Below are positions 1 through 8,646 of a DNA stretch of 64,000 nt, in pieces. Numbering within the stretch: the first letter of the stretch is position 1; the number at the start of each line of letters is the position of its first letter. This stretch comes from Methylomagnum ishizawai (lineage in GTDB: Bacteria; Pseudomonadota; Gammaproteobacteria; Methylococcales; Methylococcaceae), in assembly GCF_900155475.1 (NCBI RefSeq), contig NZ_FXAM01000001.1, positions 3,420,881-3,484,880 on the forward strand, given 5' to 3'. A program made the translations under genes and the position numbers. The notes below the pieces were generated by a model, which was given only the letters and a program-made list of their open reading frames with translations, ran no database searches and had not been told where the DNA came from.

Positions 1-222
1 GTGGCCGAATCCGGTGCCCAAATCGTAACTTTTGGTATCCCAGTTATGGGTTAACTCTATCACGGTTTGCGTGGATTCCTCGTTATAACCCACAAAGGCC
101 AAGGTAAATCTACCGTCGGGATATTCATGCCGACGCAGTAGACGCATCCCCAACACTTCGGTATAGAAGTTGATCGATCTCTCCAAATCCCCTACCCTAA
201 GCATGGTGTGGAGAATTCTCAT
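1..222 (-). CDS. gloA: Lactoylglutathione lyase (glyoxalase I), 3'-truncated by window edge
   Basis: Glyoxalase I isomerises the hemithioacetal of methylglyoxal and glutathione to S-lactoylglutathione in the cytosol. The 74 visible N-terminal residues begin [20 protein letters not shown] and continue with [12 protein letters not shown] and LAFVGYNEE, the conserved start of the family, including the metal-ligand His near residue 5 and VIELTHNW further on. Two ATGs lie in tandem (225 and 222). 222 fits the family start better, and a GGAGAGGA ribosome site precedes it. The gene follows glmM on the same strand about 30 bases after its stop, so it may be co-transcribed. The C-terminal half lies outside the window. 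Confidence 0.93.
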   Translation of the reverse strand, partial: MRILHTMLRVGDLERSINFYTEVLGMRLLRRHEYPDGRFTLAFVGYNEESTQTVIELTHNWDTKSYDLGTGFGH

Positions 223-252
223 CATTCCTCTCCGTCTTTATTTCATTAGAAG

Positions 253-1596
253 TCAAGCCCCCAAGATTTCAGATAGGGTATTGGCCAAATAATCCGCAAA
301 GCCCCGGACTTTTTCAATATCCTCGCCCTCGACCATGATTCGAACCAAAGGTTCAGTGCCCGAGGGGCGCAAAAGCACCCGTCCACAACCCCGCATGGCC
401 TGCTCAATCTCCGCCTTGACCCGCTGTACCGGTTCGATGGCATCTAGATCGACCTTTTGGCTGATCCTCACATTGACCAAACATTGCGGATATTTTGTCA
501 TGCCCTGCTTGAGATCAAGCAAAGTTTTCTTAGTACTATGCATGGCTTCCATGACTTGCAGGGCGGAAATAATACCATCGCCGGTGGTAATCCGATCTCG
601 GCAAATGATATGGCCCGAGCTTTCCCCGCCCAAATTACTTTCATGGCGGAGCATCATTTCCATTACATAACGATCGCCCACCGCCGCCCGCTTGAAATTG
701 ACACCCATTTTTTCCAAGGCTTGTTCAAGACCCAAATTACTCATTTGTGTACCCACCACTGGGCCATGCAATAATCCTTGTCCCAACCGCGCCATGGCGA
801 TAATGTACAGGATTTCATCGCCGTCCAACACTTCCCCGGTATGATCGACCATAATCAAACGGTCGCCATCGCCATCAAGGGCGATGCCGAAATCGGCCCT
901 TTCCGTCACCACGGCTTGGCTCAACCGGGCAGGTTGGGTGGCACCGATACGGTCGTTGATATTCAAACCATTGGGCTGGGCACCAATAGCAACCACGCTC
1001 GCACCGATTTCCGTAAAAACATGGGGCGCGATATGGTAAGTCGAGCCATGGGCACAATCGACCACAATCTTGGTACCGGTGAAATCCAACCGGGCGGGAA
1101 TAGTGCTTTTACAAAACTCTATATAACGACCGGCAGCGTCGGTCATTCGCGACGCCTTGCCGATACAACCGGAATCCACGGTCGTCATGGGTTGTGAGAT
1201 TTCCGCCTCGATCTGCAATTCGATCTCGTCGGGAAGTTTCATGCCATCGGGACCGAAAAATTTGATCCCGTTATCGTAATAAGGGTTATGGGAGGCACTA
1301 ATGACAATACCCGCCTGCGCCCGGAAAGTCCGGGTCAGATAGGCGACCGCCGGGGTGGGCATCGGCCCCAATAATTGGGTATTCACACCTGCTGCCGATA
1401 AACCCGCCTCCAGAGCCGATTCGAACATATAGCCCGATATCCGGGTATCCTTCCCGATCAGGACGGTTTGATGCTGCCCCCCCCTGGCGAACACCCGCCC
1501 GGCAGCCCATCCCAGCTTAAGCACGAAATCCGGTGTGATGGGGTATTCGCCTACCTTACCCCTAATCCCGTCCGTGCCAAAATAGGTTTTTTTCAT
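253..1596 (-). CDS. glmM: Phosphoglucosamine mutase
   Basis: Interconverts glucosamine-6-phosphate and glucosamine-1-phosphate, the step that feeds UDP-GlcNAc for peptidoglycan and lipopolysaccharide. At 447 residues it is full length. The N-terminus has [12 protein letters not shown]. The catalytic phosphoserine motif SASHNP puts Ser at residue 102, as in the E. coli enzyme. The metal loop is LDGDGDR, the sugar-binding loop is GGESSGH, and [10 protein letters not shown] sits near the C-terminus for phosphate binding. A GAGAGGAAA ribosome site lies just before the ATG. It lies downstream of ftsH as in E. coli, but folP, usually between them there, is absent. Confidence 0.97.
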   Translation of the reverse strand: MKKTYFGTDGIRGKVGEYPITPDFVLKLGWAAGRVFARGGQHQTVLIGKDTRISGYMFESALEAGLSAAGVNTQLLGPMPTPAVAYLTRTFRAQAGIVISASHNPYYDNGIKFFGPDGMKLPDEIELQIEAEISQPMTTVDSGCIGKASRMTDAAGRYIEFCKSTIPARLDFTGTKIVVDCAHGSTYHIAPHVFTEIGASVVAIGAQPNGLNINDRIGATQPARLSQAVVTERADFGIALDGDGDRLIMVDHTGEVLDGDEILYIIAMARLGQGLLHGPVVGTQMSNLGLEQALEKMGVNFKRAAVGDRYVMEMMLRHESNLGGESSGHIICRDRITTGDGIISALQVMEAMHSTKKTLLDLKQGMTKYPQCLVNVRISQKVDLDAIEPVQRVKAEIEQAMRGCGRVLLRPSGTEPLVRIMVEGEDIEKVRGFADYLANTLSEILGA

Positions 1597-1664
1597 TAGT
1601 TTCCTCTCACCAGCCTATGCAAGAAATCCATTCCCCTTCGCTTCCCTTGGCAAATCCCACACGC

Positions 1665-1692
1665 ATCAAACCCGCGCCCTTGGAGACGCGGG
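1665..1692 (-). terminator. Hairpin after ftsH, before glmM
   Basis: On the minus strand, CCCGCG (1692-1687) and CGCGGG (1676-1671) can pair across a 10-base loop, followed by TTTGAT. It lies 27 bases past the ftsH stop. The T-run is short, so it may be a weak or partial terminator between ftsH and glmM. Confidence 0.45.
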
Positions 1693-1718
1693 GGCTTTCT
1701 ATTGCCTGAGGAAATCAG

Positions 1719-3638
1719 TCAGTGCTGTTCAGCGGCTTTGCCAATTCCACCCGGCCCTTGGGTTTTAGCGTCTTTGGAACCCAAAGCGCTACCATCGCTA
1801 GGCGGCGATTCTTCCCAGCTTTGCGGTGGACGGGGTAGTTTGCCTTCCATGATATCGTCGATCTGAAACCGATCTATGGTTTCATATTTAATCAAGGCAT
1901 CGGCCATCACATGCAGTTTTTCGAGGTTTTCCCGCAGGATACGCTCGGAACGTTCGTAATTGCGGTCGATCACCGAGCGGATTTCCTCGTCGATAAGATG
2001 CGCGGTTTCCTCCGACACCATTTTGTGCTTGGTGACGGAACGCCCCAGAAATACCTCGCCTTCCTCTTCGCTATAAGCCAATGGACCCAAGCGTTCCGAC
2101 AAACCCCAGCGGGTTACCATATTGCGGGAAATATTGGTCGCCCGCTCGATATCGTTTTGCGCCCCGGTAGTGACTTTTTCTTTGCCAAAAACGATTTCCT
2201 CGGCGATACGGCCACCAAACAGGCTGGAAATTTGGCTTTCGAGTTTCTGCTTGCTGGCGCTGTATTGATCGCGTTCCGGCAAGAACATGGTGATGCCGAG
2301 TGCCCGGCCCCTAGGCATGATACTCACTTTATAAACCGGATCATGTTCCGGCACCAAACGCCCGACAATCGCATGTCCAGCCTCGTGATAAGCCGTCAAT
2401 TGCTTTTCCTCGTCGGTCATGACCATGGATTTGCGCTCCACGCCCATGAGGATTTTATCCTTGGCCTTCTCGAAATCCTCCATATCGACATGGCGCTTAT
2501 TCTTACGGGCGGCGAACAAAGCAGCTTCGTTCACCAAACTCGCCAAATCGGCCCCGGAAAAGCCAGGCGTACCACGAGCAAGATATTCGACCTCGACATT
2601 GCCCGACATCGGCACTCGTTTCATATGGACCTTGAGGATATGTTCGCGGCCACGCACATCGGGCAAACCCACCACCACCTGCCTATCGAAACGGCCCGGT
2701 CGCAACAAGGCCGGATCCAACACGTCCGGGCGGTTGGTTGCGGCGATCACAATGATACCTTCGCTGCCCTCGAAACCGTCCATCTCGACCAGCAATTGGT
2801 TGAGGGTTTGCTCACGTTCGTCATGGCCACCGCCAAGACCCGCGCCACGATGACGGCCTACCGCGTCGATTTCATCGATGAAGATAATACAAGGCGCGTT
2901 CTTCTTGGCTTGCTCGAACATGTCGCGGACCCTGGATGCGCCCACACCCACGAACATTTCCACGAAATCGGAACCCGAGATCGAGAAGAACGGCACCTTG
3001 GCCTCGCCGGCAATGGCACGGGCAAGCAAGGTTTTGCCGGTGCCCGGCGGTCCCACCATCAAAGCGCCTCGGGGGATTTTGCCACCGAGTTTCTGGAACT
3101 TGCTGGGATCCTTGAGGAAATCCACCATTTCCTGTACATCTTCCTTGGCTTCCTCGACGCCCGCGACATCGGCGAAAGTCACCTTGACCTGATCCTCTTC
3201 GATCAAGCGGGCACGGCTCTTACCAAAAGACATCGCGCCCCGCCCCCCCGCGCCGCCCTGCATCTGCCGCATGAAGAAAATCCATACGCCGATCAACAGC
3301 AACATCGGGAACCAAGAGATGAAAATCTGCATCAGCAAGGATTGGGATTCGGGCGGTTGGGCCTTGATCTCCACATGGTTTTCCAAGAGGTCGTCGACGA
3401 GGTGGGGATCCTCTGGTGGACTGTAGGTGGAGAATTTCTCGCCCGTCGCCAAAGCGCCCCTGATGAACGACCCTTCGATGTTGACTTGCTTGACCTGGCC
3501 TTCCTTCACAGCCGAGATGAACTGCGAGTAGGACATGGAGGAATCCACCGATTTGCGGGAGCCGAAGTTGTTGAACACCGACATCAGCACTACGGCGATG
3601 ACGATCCACAAAATGATGTTTTTCAACATGTCGTTCAC
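1719..3638 (-). CDS. ftsH: ATP-dependent zinc metalloprotease FtsH
   Basis: Membrane-anchored AAA+ protease that degrades misassembled membrane proteins and regulators such as RpoH and LpxC. Two membrane segments are visible: [16 protein letters not shown] at the N-terminus and a second near residues 105-125 ([12 protein letters not shown]). The AAA module has Walker A GPPGTGKT near residue 196, Walker [12 protein letters not shown] and the second region of homology. The zinc protease motif HEAGH is near residue 417. I prefer the GTG at 3638, giving MNDMLKN, because GAGGAAG lies 7 bases before it. The ATG at 3629 would match the E. coli start but has poor spacing. Length 639 residues fits the family. 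rlmE, the usual upstream neighbour, is absent. Confidence 0.96.
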   Translation of the reverse strand: MNDMLKNIILWIVIAVVLMSVFNNFGSRKSVDSSMSYSQFISAVKEGQVKQVNIEGSFIRGALATGEKFSTYSPPEDPHLVDDLLENHVEIKAQPPESQSLLMQIFISWFPMLLLIGVWIFFMRQMQGGAGGRGAMSFGKSRARLIEEDQVKVTFADVAGVEEAKEDVQEMVDFLKDPSKFQKLGGKIPRGALMVGPPGTGKTLLARAIAGEAKVPFFSISGSDFVEMFVGVGASRVRDMFEQAKKNAPCIIFIDEIDAVGRHRGAGLGGGHDEREQTLNQLLVEMDGFEGSEGIIVIAATNRPDVLDPALLRPGRFDRQVVVGLPDVRGREHILKVHMKRVPMSGNVEVEYLARGTPGFSGADLASLVNEAALFAARKNKRHVDMEDFEKAKDKILMGVERKSMVMTDEEKQLTAYHEAGHAIVGRLVPEHDPVYKVSIMPRGRALGITMFLPERDQYSASKQKLESQISSLFGGRIAEEIVFGKEKVTTGAQNDIERATNISRNMVTRWGLSERLGPLAYSEEEGEVFLGRSVTKHKMVSEETAHLIDEEIRSVIDRNYERSERILRENLEKLHVMADALIKYETIDRFQIDDIMEGKLPRPPQSWEESPPSDGSALGSKDAKTQGPGGIGKAAEQH

Positions 3639-3684
3639 GATCTTACTTCCTCGTCGGAACGGGTCCGACTTTCGTTGAAATAGT

Positions 3685-3712
3685 TTAGTAATGCTATCAG
3701 GATATCGTTCAA
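3685..3712 (-). promoter_or_regulatory. Candidate sigma-70 promoter for ftsH
   Basis: On the minus strand, TTGAAC (3712-3707) and TACTAA (3690-3685) are separated by 16 bases. A transcript would start roughly 40 bases upstream of the ftsH start. The -10 match is weak, and this is a position-based suggestion only. Confidence 0.3.
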
Positions 3713-4040
3713 CACACACCTGCCGATAAGGTTCGTGAACGGGTCGGATCGGCCAGCGACCAAGTAATCAAGTTCGAATTCGACCGCATTTTCAACCATT
3801 GGTTCAGCGGCGCGGGGCTTGCACCAAAGCCTGTGCCAATTTCCTAACAAGCCTTTGAATTCCTTGATACGAAACCCGGACGCCCCGAATCCTATCCCTA
3901 TCCTTCGAAGCCCGCATATCGGTTGGCCGGGCCAATATCCAAAGAATATAGGAAATTCCCGGACCCGCCAGCGGAAAAACCCGGTTTTCTTGTCTAGGCA
4001 AACCGGACGATAAGCGCTTTCCAATCGACAAAACCCAGGT
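3713..4040. other. Intergenic stretch between recN and ftsH
   Basis: About 330 bases without a recognisable gene. A minus-strand reading frame (3635-4084) crosses the whole gap and runs into both flanking genes. Its translation resembles no family I know and it has no convincing ribosome site. The gap probably holds the recN 3' end and the upstream part of the ftsH control region. Confidence 0.5.
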
Positions 4041-5726
4041 TTACCCTTCGCCGGAACCCTGGAGACCCAACATTTCCTCGGCATGGGCCAGGGTCTGCCG
4101 GGTCAGGCGGACGCCGCCCAGCATCCGGGCGATTTCGCGGGTCCGCTCTTGGCCGTCGAGCTGACGCACGGTAGATTGGGTTACGCCGCCACCGCTGGAT
4201 TTTTCCACCAGCAAATGATGATGGCCCTGGACCGCGACCTGCGGTAAGTGGGTCACGCAAAACACCTGCCGCCCCTGCTGGCCCAGCATCCGTAATTTCT
4301 GCCCGACAATCTCGGCGATACCGCCGCCGATGCCGGTATCCACCTCGTCGAAAATCAGACTGGGCACGGTCTTGGAATCGGTCGCGGCGACCTGGATCGC
4401 CAAACTGATCCGCGACAATTCCCCCCCCGAAGCCACCCGCGCCAAAGGCCGCGGCGGCAGGCCCGGATTGGCGCTGACCAAAAACTCCACTTGATCCCAA
4501 CCATGCGGGGCCGGTTCTTTGCCAGCCATGGGCCGCACTTCCATCAGCAGCCGGCCTTGCGGCATCCCCAACTCGCGGATCGCCGCCGAAATCTTGTCCT
4601 GCAATTCCAACGCGGCAGCATGGCGGCGCTCGGACAGGATCGCAGCCAAACCAGCGTACTCGATGGCGATTTGCTCGAATTCCAGCTTGGCGGCTTCCGC
4701 CATTTCGGAACCCTGGGTGATTTGGGCCAATTCCTCCGCCAGCGCGTCCAGATGCTCGGGCAATGCCTCGGGCCGCACCCGGTGCTTACGAGCCAGTCGG
4801 TGCAAATCACCCAGCCGGTTTTCCAACCAATCGAAGCGGGCCGGATCGGCTTCCAAACGGTCGAGTTGGCGGCGCAATTGCAGCGCGGCTTCCTTCACCT
4901 GGACTTGCGCCTCCTTGAGCATGACCAGGGGCTCAAGCAATTCCGGGGCCAATTGACCAAGATCGGCCAGCGCGTGGACGGCCTGGGCCAGTTGGGAATT
5001 CACCGAGCGGGTTTCATCCTCGTACAAAGCTTCGAGTTGGGCTTGCCCCGTGGACAGGATTTTGCCCATATTGGCCTGTAACGTGTGTTCCTCGATCAAA
5101 GCTTTATAGTCCAAATCGGCGATATCGTGCTGTTCCAATTCGTCGATTTGATAGCGCAGCAATTCTTCGCGGGCCACCCGGTCCCTGGCCGCGTTTTCGC
5201 TTTGCGCCAGTTCATCGCGCAGAACCCGCCAGCGCTTATAAAGCCCTTCGATCTTGGTCAGCAATTCGCCGTTGTCCGCGGCCGCGTCCAACAAGCGGCG
5301 CTGTTCTTGGGGCTTAAGCAATTGGACATGGGCATGCTGACCATGGATTTCAACCAGCCCGGCCCCCAATTCTTGCAAAGCTTGCAAAGTGACGGGCCGG
5401 TTGTTGATATAAGCCTTGGAGCGCCCGTCCGCATTGACGATACGGCGCACCAAGCAATCGCCATGGTGGCCGAGGTCGTGGTCCTCCAGCCATTGCCGCG
5501 CCGCCGGGCTGTCGGCCACATCGAAGCCCAGATTGATTTCTGCGCGGTTCGCGCCCGGACGGATGAAACCGGAATCGGCCCGGTCCCCCAGCGCCAAACC
5601 CAGCGCGGTCAGCAAGATCGATTTGCCGGCCCCGGTTTCCCCGGTCAAGACGGTAAGGCCGCCGTCGAACTCCAATTCCAAGGCTTCGACCACGGCCAGA
5701 TCGCGGATGCTGAGATGGACCAGCAT
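4041..5726 (-). CDS. recN: DNA repair protein RecN
   Basis: SMC-like ATPase acting early in recombinational repair of double-strand breaks. At 561 residues it matches the family length. The start MLVHLSIRDLAVVEALELEF is typical. Walker A GETGAGKS lies near residue 30. Long alpha-helical coiled-coil stretches occupy the middle. The C-terminal head carries the signature region ASGGELSRISLAIQV and Walker B LIFDEVDTGIGGGIAE. Longer upstream in-frame starts exist but run back into nadK. The ATG at 5726 leaves two bases after the nadK stop, so nadK and recN form a tight operon, the usual arrangement in gammaproteobacteria. Confidence 0.96.
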   Translation of the reverse strand: MLVHLSIRDLAVVEALELEFDGGLTVLTGETGAGKSILLTALGLALGDRADSGFIRPGANRAEINLGFDVADSPAARQWLEDHDLGHHGDCLVRRIVNADGRSKAYINNRPVTLQALQELGAGLVEIHGQHAHVQLLKPQEQRRLLDAAADNGELLTKIEGLYKRWRVLRDELAQSENAARDRVAREELLRYQIDELEQHDIADLDYKALIEEHTLQANMGKILSTGQAQLEALYEDETRSVNSQLAQAVHALADLGQLAPELLEPLVMLKEAQVQVKEAALQLRRQLDRLEADPARFDWLENRLGDLHRLARKHRVRPEALPEHLDALAEELAQITQGSEMAEAAKLEFEQIAIEYAGLAAILSERRHAAALELQDKISAAIRELGMPQGRLLMEVRPMAGKEPAPHGWDQVEFLVSANPGLPPRPLARVASGGELSRISLAIQVAATDSKTVPSLIFDEVDTGIGGGIAEIVGQKLRMLGQQGRQVFCVTHLPQVAVQGHHHLLVEKSSGGGVTQSTVRQLDGQERTREIARMLGGVRLTRQTLAHAEEMLGLQGSGEG

Positions 5727-5728
5727 GG

Positions 5729-6610
5729 CTAGCGGTAACCCGAACTCCAGTTCAGCTTGGCCCGGAGAATCCCGAAGAAGTCGTAGTTCAGGGGATGCAG
5801 TATCCTGAACGGCTTGGCTTCCTTCCTGATTTCGATGCGGTCGCTGATCTCGATGTTCGGGATCGACACGTTGTCGCACACGACCTGGGCCTTGAACTGC
5901 TTGCTGGGACGGAAAGCGATTTCGATGATGCTCTCGTCGGCCACCACGATGGGGCGGTTGCTGAGGGCGTGGGGATTGATCGGGGCCAGGACGATGGCTT
6001 TCAGGGTGGGCGAGAGGATCGGCCCGCCCGCCGACAGCGCGTAGGCGGTGGAGCCGGTGGGGGTCGAGACGATCATGCCGTCGGAACGCTGGGAATTCAG
6101 GAACACGCCGTCGATATAGGTCTCGATCTCGATCATGCTGGCCCGGTTCCAGCTATGCACCACCACTTCGTTGATGGCGGTTTGTTGATAAACGACTTGG
6201 CCCTGCCGATAGACCTTGGCCCTAAGGATGAACCGCTCCTCGGCGCTATAGCGGCCATCCAGGATTTCGCCCAGCCGCGCCACCACCTCGGAAGGGGAAA
6301 TATCGACCAGGAAGCCCAGCCGCCCCAGGTTCACCCCGATCAAGGGAATATCGAACTGGGCCAGATAGCGCGCCGCCGTCAGCAAAGTGCCGTCGCCGCC
6401 GATCACGATGGCGAGGTCGCATTGCTCGCCGATTTCGGCGAAACTGCCGGTCTCGGCCACCAGCCCCGCCACGAACTCCGCACAGTCTCTTTCCACCAAG
6501 GTTCTGAGGCCTCGCTGGACCAAGTACCGATGCAGCTCCGACAAGGTTTCGGCGATACGTTCGGCATCGGGCTTGCCGATCAAGGCGACGGTTGGGAAAT
6601 GTGCTGACAT
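5729..6610 (-). CDS. nadK: NAD kinase
   Basis: Phosphorylates NAD+ to NADP+ in the cytosol. The 293 residues include the ATP-binding signature GGDGTLLTAAR and the NAD-site segment around STPTGSTAYALSAGGPI, both diagnostic. The start at 6610 (MSAHFPTVALIGKP) matches the family; an in-frame ATG 14 codons further upstream would add a Pro/Ser-rich tail unlike homologues. No clear Shine-Dalgarno sequence precedes it. It is transcribed divergently from hrcA across about 200 bases and is followed two bases later by recN. Confidence 0.96.
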   Translation of the reverse strand: MSAHFPTVALIGKPDAERIAETLSELHRYLVQRGLRTLVERDCAEFVAGLVAETGSFAEIGEQCDLAIVIGGDGTLLTAARYLAQFDIPLIGVNLGRLGFLVDISPSEVVARLGEILDGRYSAEERFILRAKVYRQGQVVYQQTAINEVVVHSWNRASMIEIETYIDGVFLNSQRSDGMIVSTPTGSTAYALSAGGPILSPTLKAIVLAPINPHALSNRPIVVADESIIEIAFRPSKQFKAQVVCDNVSIPNIEISDRIEIRKEAKPFRILHPLNYDFFGILRAKLNWSSGYR

Positions 6611-6733
6611 GGAAGGTGGGTGGCTCGGGGATGGCGGGTGGGGTTCGCCCAAGCCGATAGTAGTGGGTTCCGATGAAAAGCGCTAGCCGGACGAACCCTC
6701 CGCCGGGCGGCGGCTAGTGATAGTATGGGCTTC

Positions 6734-6762
6734 TTGACACACTATCTGGGGGTTGCTAATTT
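6734..6762 (+). promoter_or_regulatory. hrcA promoter (-35/-10)
   Basis: A perfect -35 box TTGACA (6734-6739), a 17-base spacer and a modest -10 TAATTT (6757-6762) sit immediately before the CIRCE element. Transcription would begin inside CIRCE, the standard geometry for HrcA repression. Confidence 0.7.
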
Positions 6763-6789
6763 CTGGCACTCGATAGCTTAGAGTGCTAA
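6763..6789 (+). promoter_or_regulatory. CIRCE operator (HrcA binding site)
   Basis: The inverted repeat CTGGCACTC (6763-6771), nine bases, then GAGTGCTAA (6781-6789) matches the CIRCE consensus TTAGCACTC-N9-GAGTGCTAA, with a perfect right arm and two changes at the outer end of the left arm. It overlaps the expected transcription start of hrcA. HrcA, encoded just downstream, would bind here and repress its own operon. Confidence 0.93.
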
Positions 6790-6812
6790 ACCCTCCCCCA
6801 CCGAGGACGCCC

Positions 6813-7874
6813 GTGTCGAATCCCCCCCAGCTGAGCGAGCGCGCCCAACACCTGCTCAAGGTGCTGGTGGAACGCTATATCAACGACGGCGAGCCGGTCG
6901 GCTCCCGCGCCCTGGCCCGCGAGGCGGGCCTGAACCTCAGCCCGGCGACGATCCGCAATGTGATGGCGGACTTGGAAGAGCTTGGCCTCATCACCGCCCC
7001 ACACACTTCGGCGGGCCGGATGCCCACCGTGACCGGCTACCGCTTCTTCATCGACACCCTGCTGACGGTGAAGCCGCTGCAACAAGACCTGGTACGCCAA
7101 ATCACCCATAACCTCGACAACCACCAGGACACCCCGGATGATTTGTTGGAAACCGCCTCCCGCCTATTGTCCGAGGTTTCCCATATGGCCGGGGTCGTCA
7201 CCCTACCGCGGCGGGAATCGGTGACTTTCCGCCACATCGAATTCCTGCCGCTGTCCGAACAGCGCATCCTGGTCATCCTGGTCACCAACGAGCAGGAAGT
7301 CCATAACCAGATCATCCACGCGCCCCGGCAATTCTCCCCCGCCGACCTGCAAACCGCCGCCAATTACCTGAACAGCCTGTACGCGGGCAAGGATTTGGCC
7401 TTGGTCCGGGAAACCCTGTTCCAGGACATGATGGAAACCCGCCATCAACTCGGCCAGGAAATCCGCGCCGCCGCCGCCATCGCCGGGCTGGCCCTGCAAC
7501 CCAACGACCACCGCCGCAAACCCTTCGTGCTGACCGGCGAAATCAACCTGATGGATTTTTCCGAACTCGCCAGCACCGAACGCCTGCGCGGCCTGTTCGA
7601 GACCTTCCACCAGAAGGAAGACATGGTGGGTCTCCTCGACCGCTGTATCGAAAGCCCCGGCGTCAAAATCTTCATCGGCGAGGAATCCGGCCACCGGGCA
7701 CTCGACCAATGCAGCCTCGTCACCGCCTCCTATTCCATCAACGACCACGCCGTTGGCGTCCTCGGTGTCATCGGCCCCACCCGCATGGGATACGAACGGG
7801 TCATCCCCCTGGTCGATTTGACCGCGAAATTGGTGGGTGCCGCCTTGAATCACAAATCCCTGTCCCCATCTTAG
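6813..7874 (+). CDS. hrcA: Heat-inducible transcription repressor HrcA
   Basis: Represses class I heat-shock genes by binding CIRCE; its folding is assisted by GroEL, which couples repression to chaperone availability. The N-terminus is a winged helix with QLSERAQHLLKVLVERYI, GEPVGSRALA and LSPATIRNVMADLEELGLI, followed by PHTSAGRMPT, all typical. The C-terminal part has the dimerisation and GAF-like region with IGEES and GVLGVIGPTRM. I chose the GTG at 6813 because GAGGA lies five bases upstream. An in-frame GTG at 6783 would start inside the CIRCE element. Length 353 residues fits the family. The operon continues into grpE. Confidence 0.96.
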   Translation: MSNPPQLSERAQHLLKVLVERYINDGEPVGSRALAREAGLNLSPATIRNVMADLEELGLITAPHTSAGRMPTVTGYRFFIDTLLTVKPLQQDLVRQITHNLDNHQDTPDDLLETASRLLSEVSHMAGVVTLPRRESVTFRHIEFLPLSEQRILVILVTNEQEVHNQIIHAPRQFSPADLQTAANYLNSLYAGKDLALVRETLFQDMMETRHQLGQEIRAAAAIAGLALQPNDHRRKPFVLTGEINLMDFSELASTERLRGLFETFHQKEDMVGLLDRCIESPGVKIFIGEESGHRALDQCSLVTASYSINDHAVGVLGVIGPTRMGYERVIPLVDLTAKLVGAALNHKSLSPS

Positions 7875-7962
7875 CGTGAGGATTTTTTCCCGAATCTTCA
7901 AAAACCGCACCCGGACCCCACCCGGCGCGGACGACCCATCTTTGCCGAACACAGGAGCGACA

Positions 7963-8568
7963 ATGAGCCAAGACGACGTTTTGCCGGAATCCGCGCAGAT
8001 CACCGAAGACCACGCCGCAGGAGCCGCCGAGACCCTTGAGCCAACCCCGGAAACCGAACGCCCGGCCGCCGCGCCGACCGGGGCCTTGGCCGAAGCCACC
8101 CGCAAAGCGGAAGAAAACTGGGAAAAATTCGTCCGCGCCCAGGCGGAAATGGACAATCTCCGCCGTCGCGCCGAGAAGGACGTGCAAGACGCCCGCAAAT
8201 TCGCCATCGAGAAATTCGCCCGCGAACTCCTGACCGTGGTCGATAGCCTGGAACTCGGCCTGCAAGCCGCCACCGGCGACAACCCCGAGATCGGCAAACT
8301 GCGCGAAGGCATGGAACTCACCTTGAAGCAGTTGCTCGCCGCGCTGGAAAAGGCCAACGTCCGCCCCATCGACCCCGAAGGCGAGAAATTCAACCCGGAA
8401 CTGCATCAAGCCATGGCGATGCAGCCCTCCGACACCGCCGCGCCCAACACCGTGATCAAGGTCTTCCAGAAAGGCTATCTGCTCAACGAACGCCTGCTGC
8501 GCCCGGCCATGGTGGTGATCGCCCAAGCCCAACCGCAAGCCGCCCCGCGCATCGACGAACAAGCTTGA
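7963..8568 (+). CDS. grpE: Nucleotide exchange factor GrpE
   Basis: Releases ADP from DnaK in the DnaK-DnaJ-GrpE cycle. The first 50 or so residues are acidic and Ala/Pro-rich, as in many GrpE proteins. A long helix follows with ENWEKFVRAQAEMDNLRRRAEKD, and the C-terminal beta domain has VRPIDPEGEKFNPELHQAM and VIKVFQKGYLLNERLLRPAMV. The ATG at 7963 has an AGGAG site. The frame is open further upstream to a GTG at 7876, but that extension is not family-like. Length 201 residues. The stop codon overlaps the RpoH-type promoter of dnaK. Confidence 0.96.
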   Translation: MSQDDVLPESAQITEDHAAGAAETLEPTPETERPAAAPTGALAEATRKAEENWEKFVRAQAEMDNLRRRAEKDVQDARKFAIEKFARELLTVVDSLELGLQAATGDNPEIGKLREGMELTLKQLLAALEKANVRPIDPEGEKFNPELHQAMAMQPSDTAAPNTVIKVFQKGYLLNERLLRPAMVVIAQAQPQAAPRIDEQA

Positions 8569-8591
8569 AATCCTTGGCCCCACCCCCATAT
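8564..8591 (+). promoter_or_regulatory. RpoH (sigma-32) heat-shock promoter for dnaK
   Basis: CTTGAAA (8564-8570), a 13-base spacer, then CCCCATAT (8584-8591) is an exact match to the sigma-32 consensus CTTGAAA-N11-16-CCCCATNT. The -35 element contains the grpE stop codon. Transcription would start about 50 bases before dnaK, giving dnaK a heat-shock promoter of its own inside a CIRCE-controlled operon. Confidence 0.88.
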
Positions 8592-8646
8592 CGGTCCACA
8601 AGCTGGCATTCAACCCTGATATAGACAAGTTTGGAGAATTATTAAA

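Noticed and set aside
1911..3683. 590-codon plus-strand open frame opposite ftsH
   Set aside because: It is antisense to a certain ftsH gene; the His/Asp-rich translation is the usual by-product of a high-GC gene on the other strand.
3635..4084. Minus-strand open frame filling the recN-ftsH gap
   Set aside because: It overlaps both neighbours, has no visible ribosome site and no recognisable sequence.
6783..6812. Upstream GTG start for hrcA
   Set aside because: It begins inside the CIRCE operator, after the likely transcription start, and lacks a ribosome site; the GTG at 6813 has GAGGA at good spacing.
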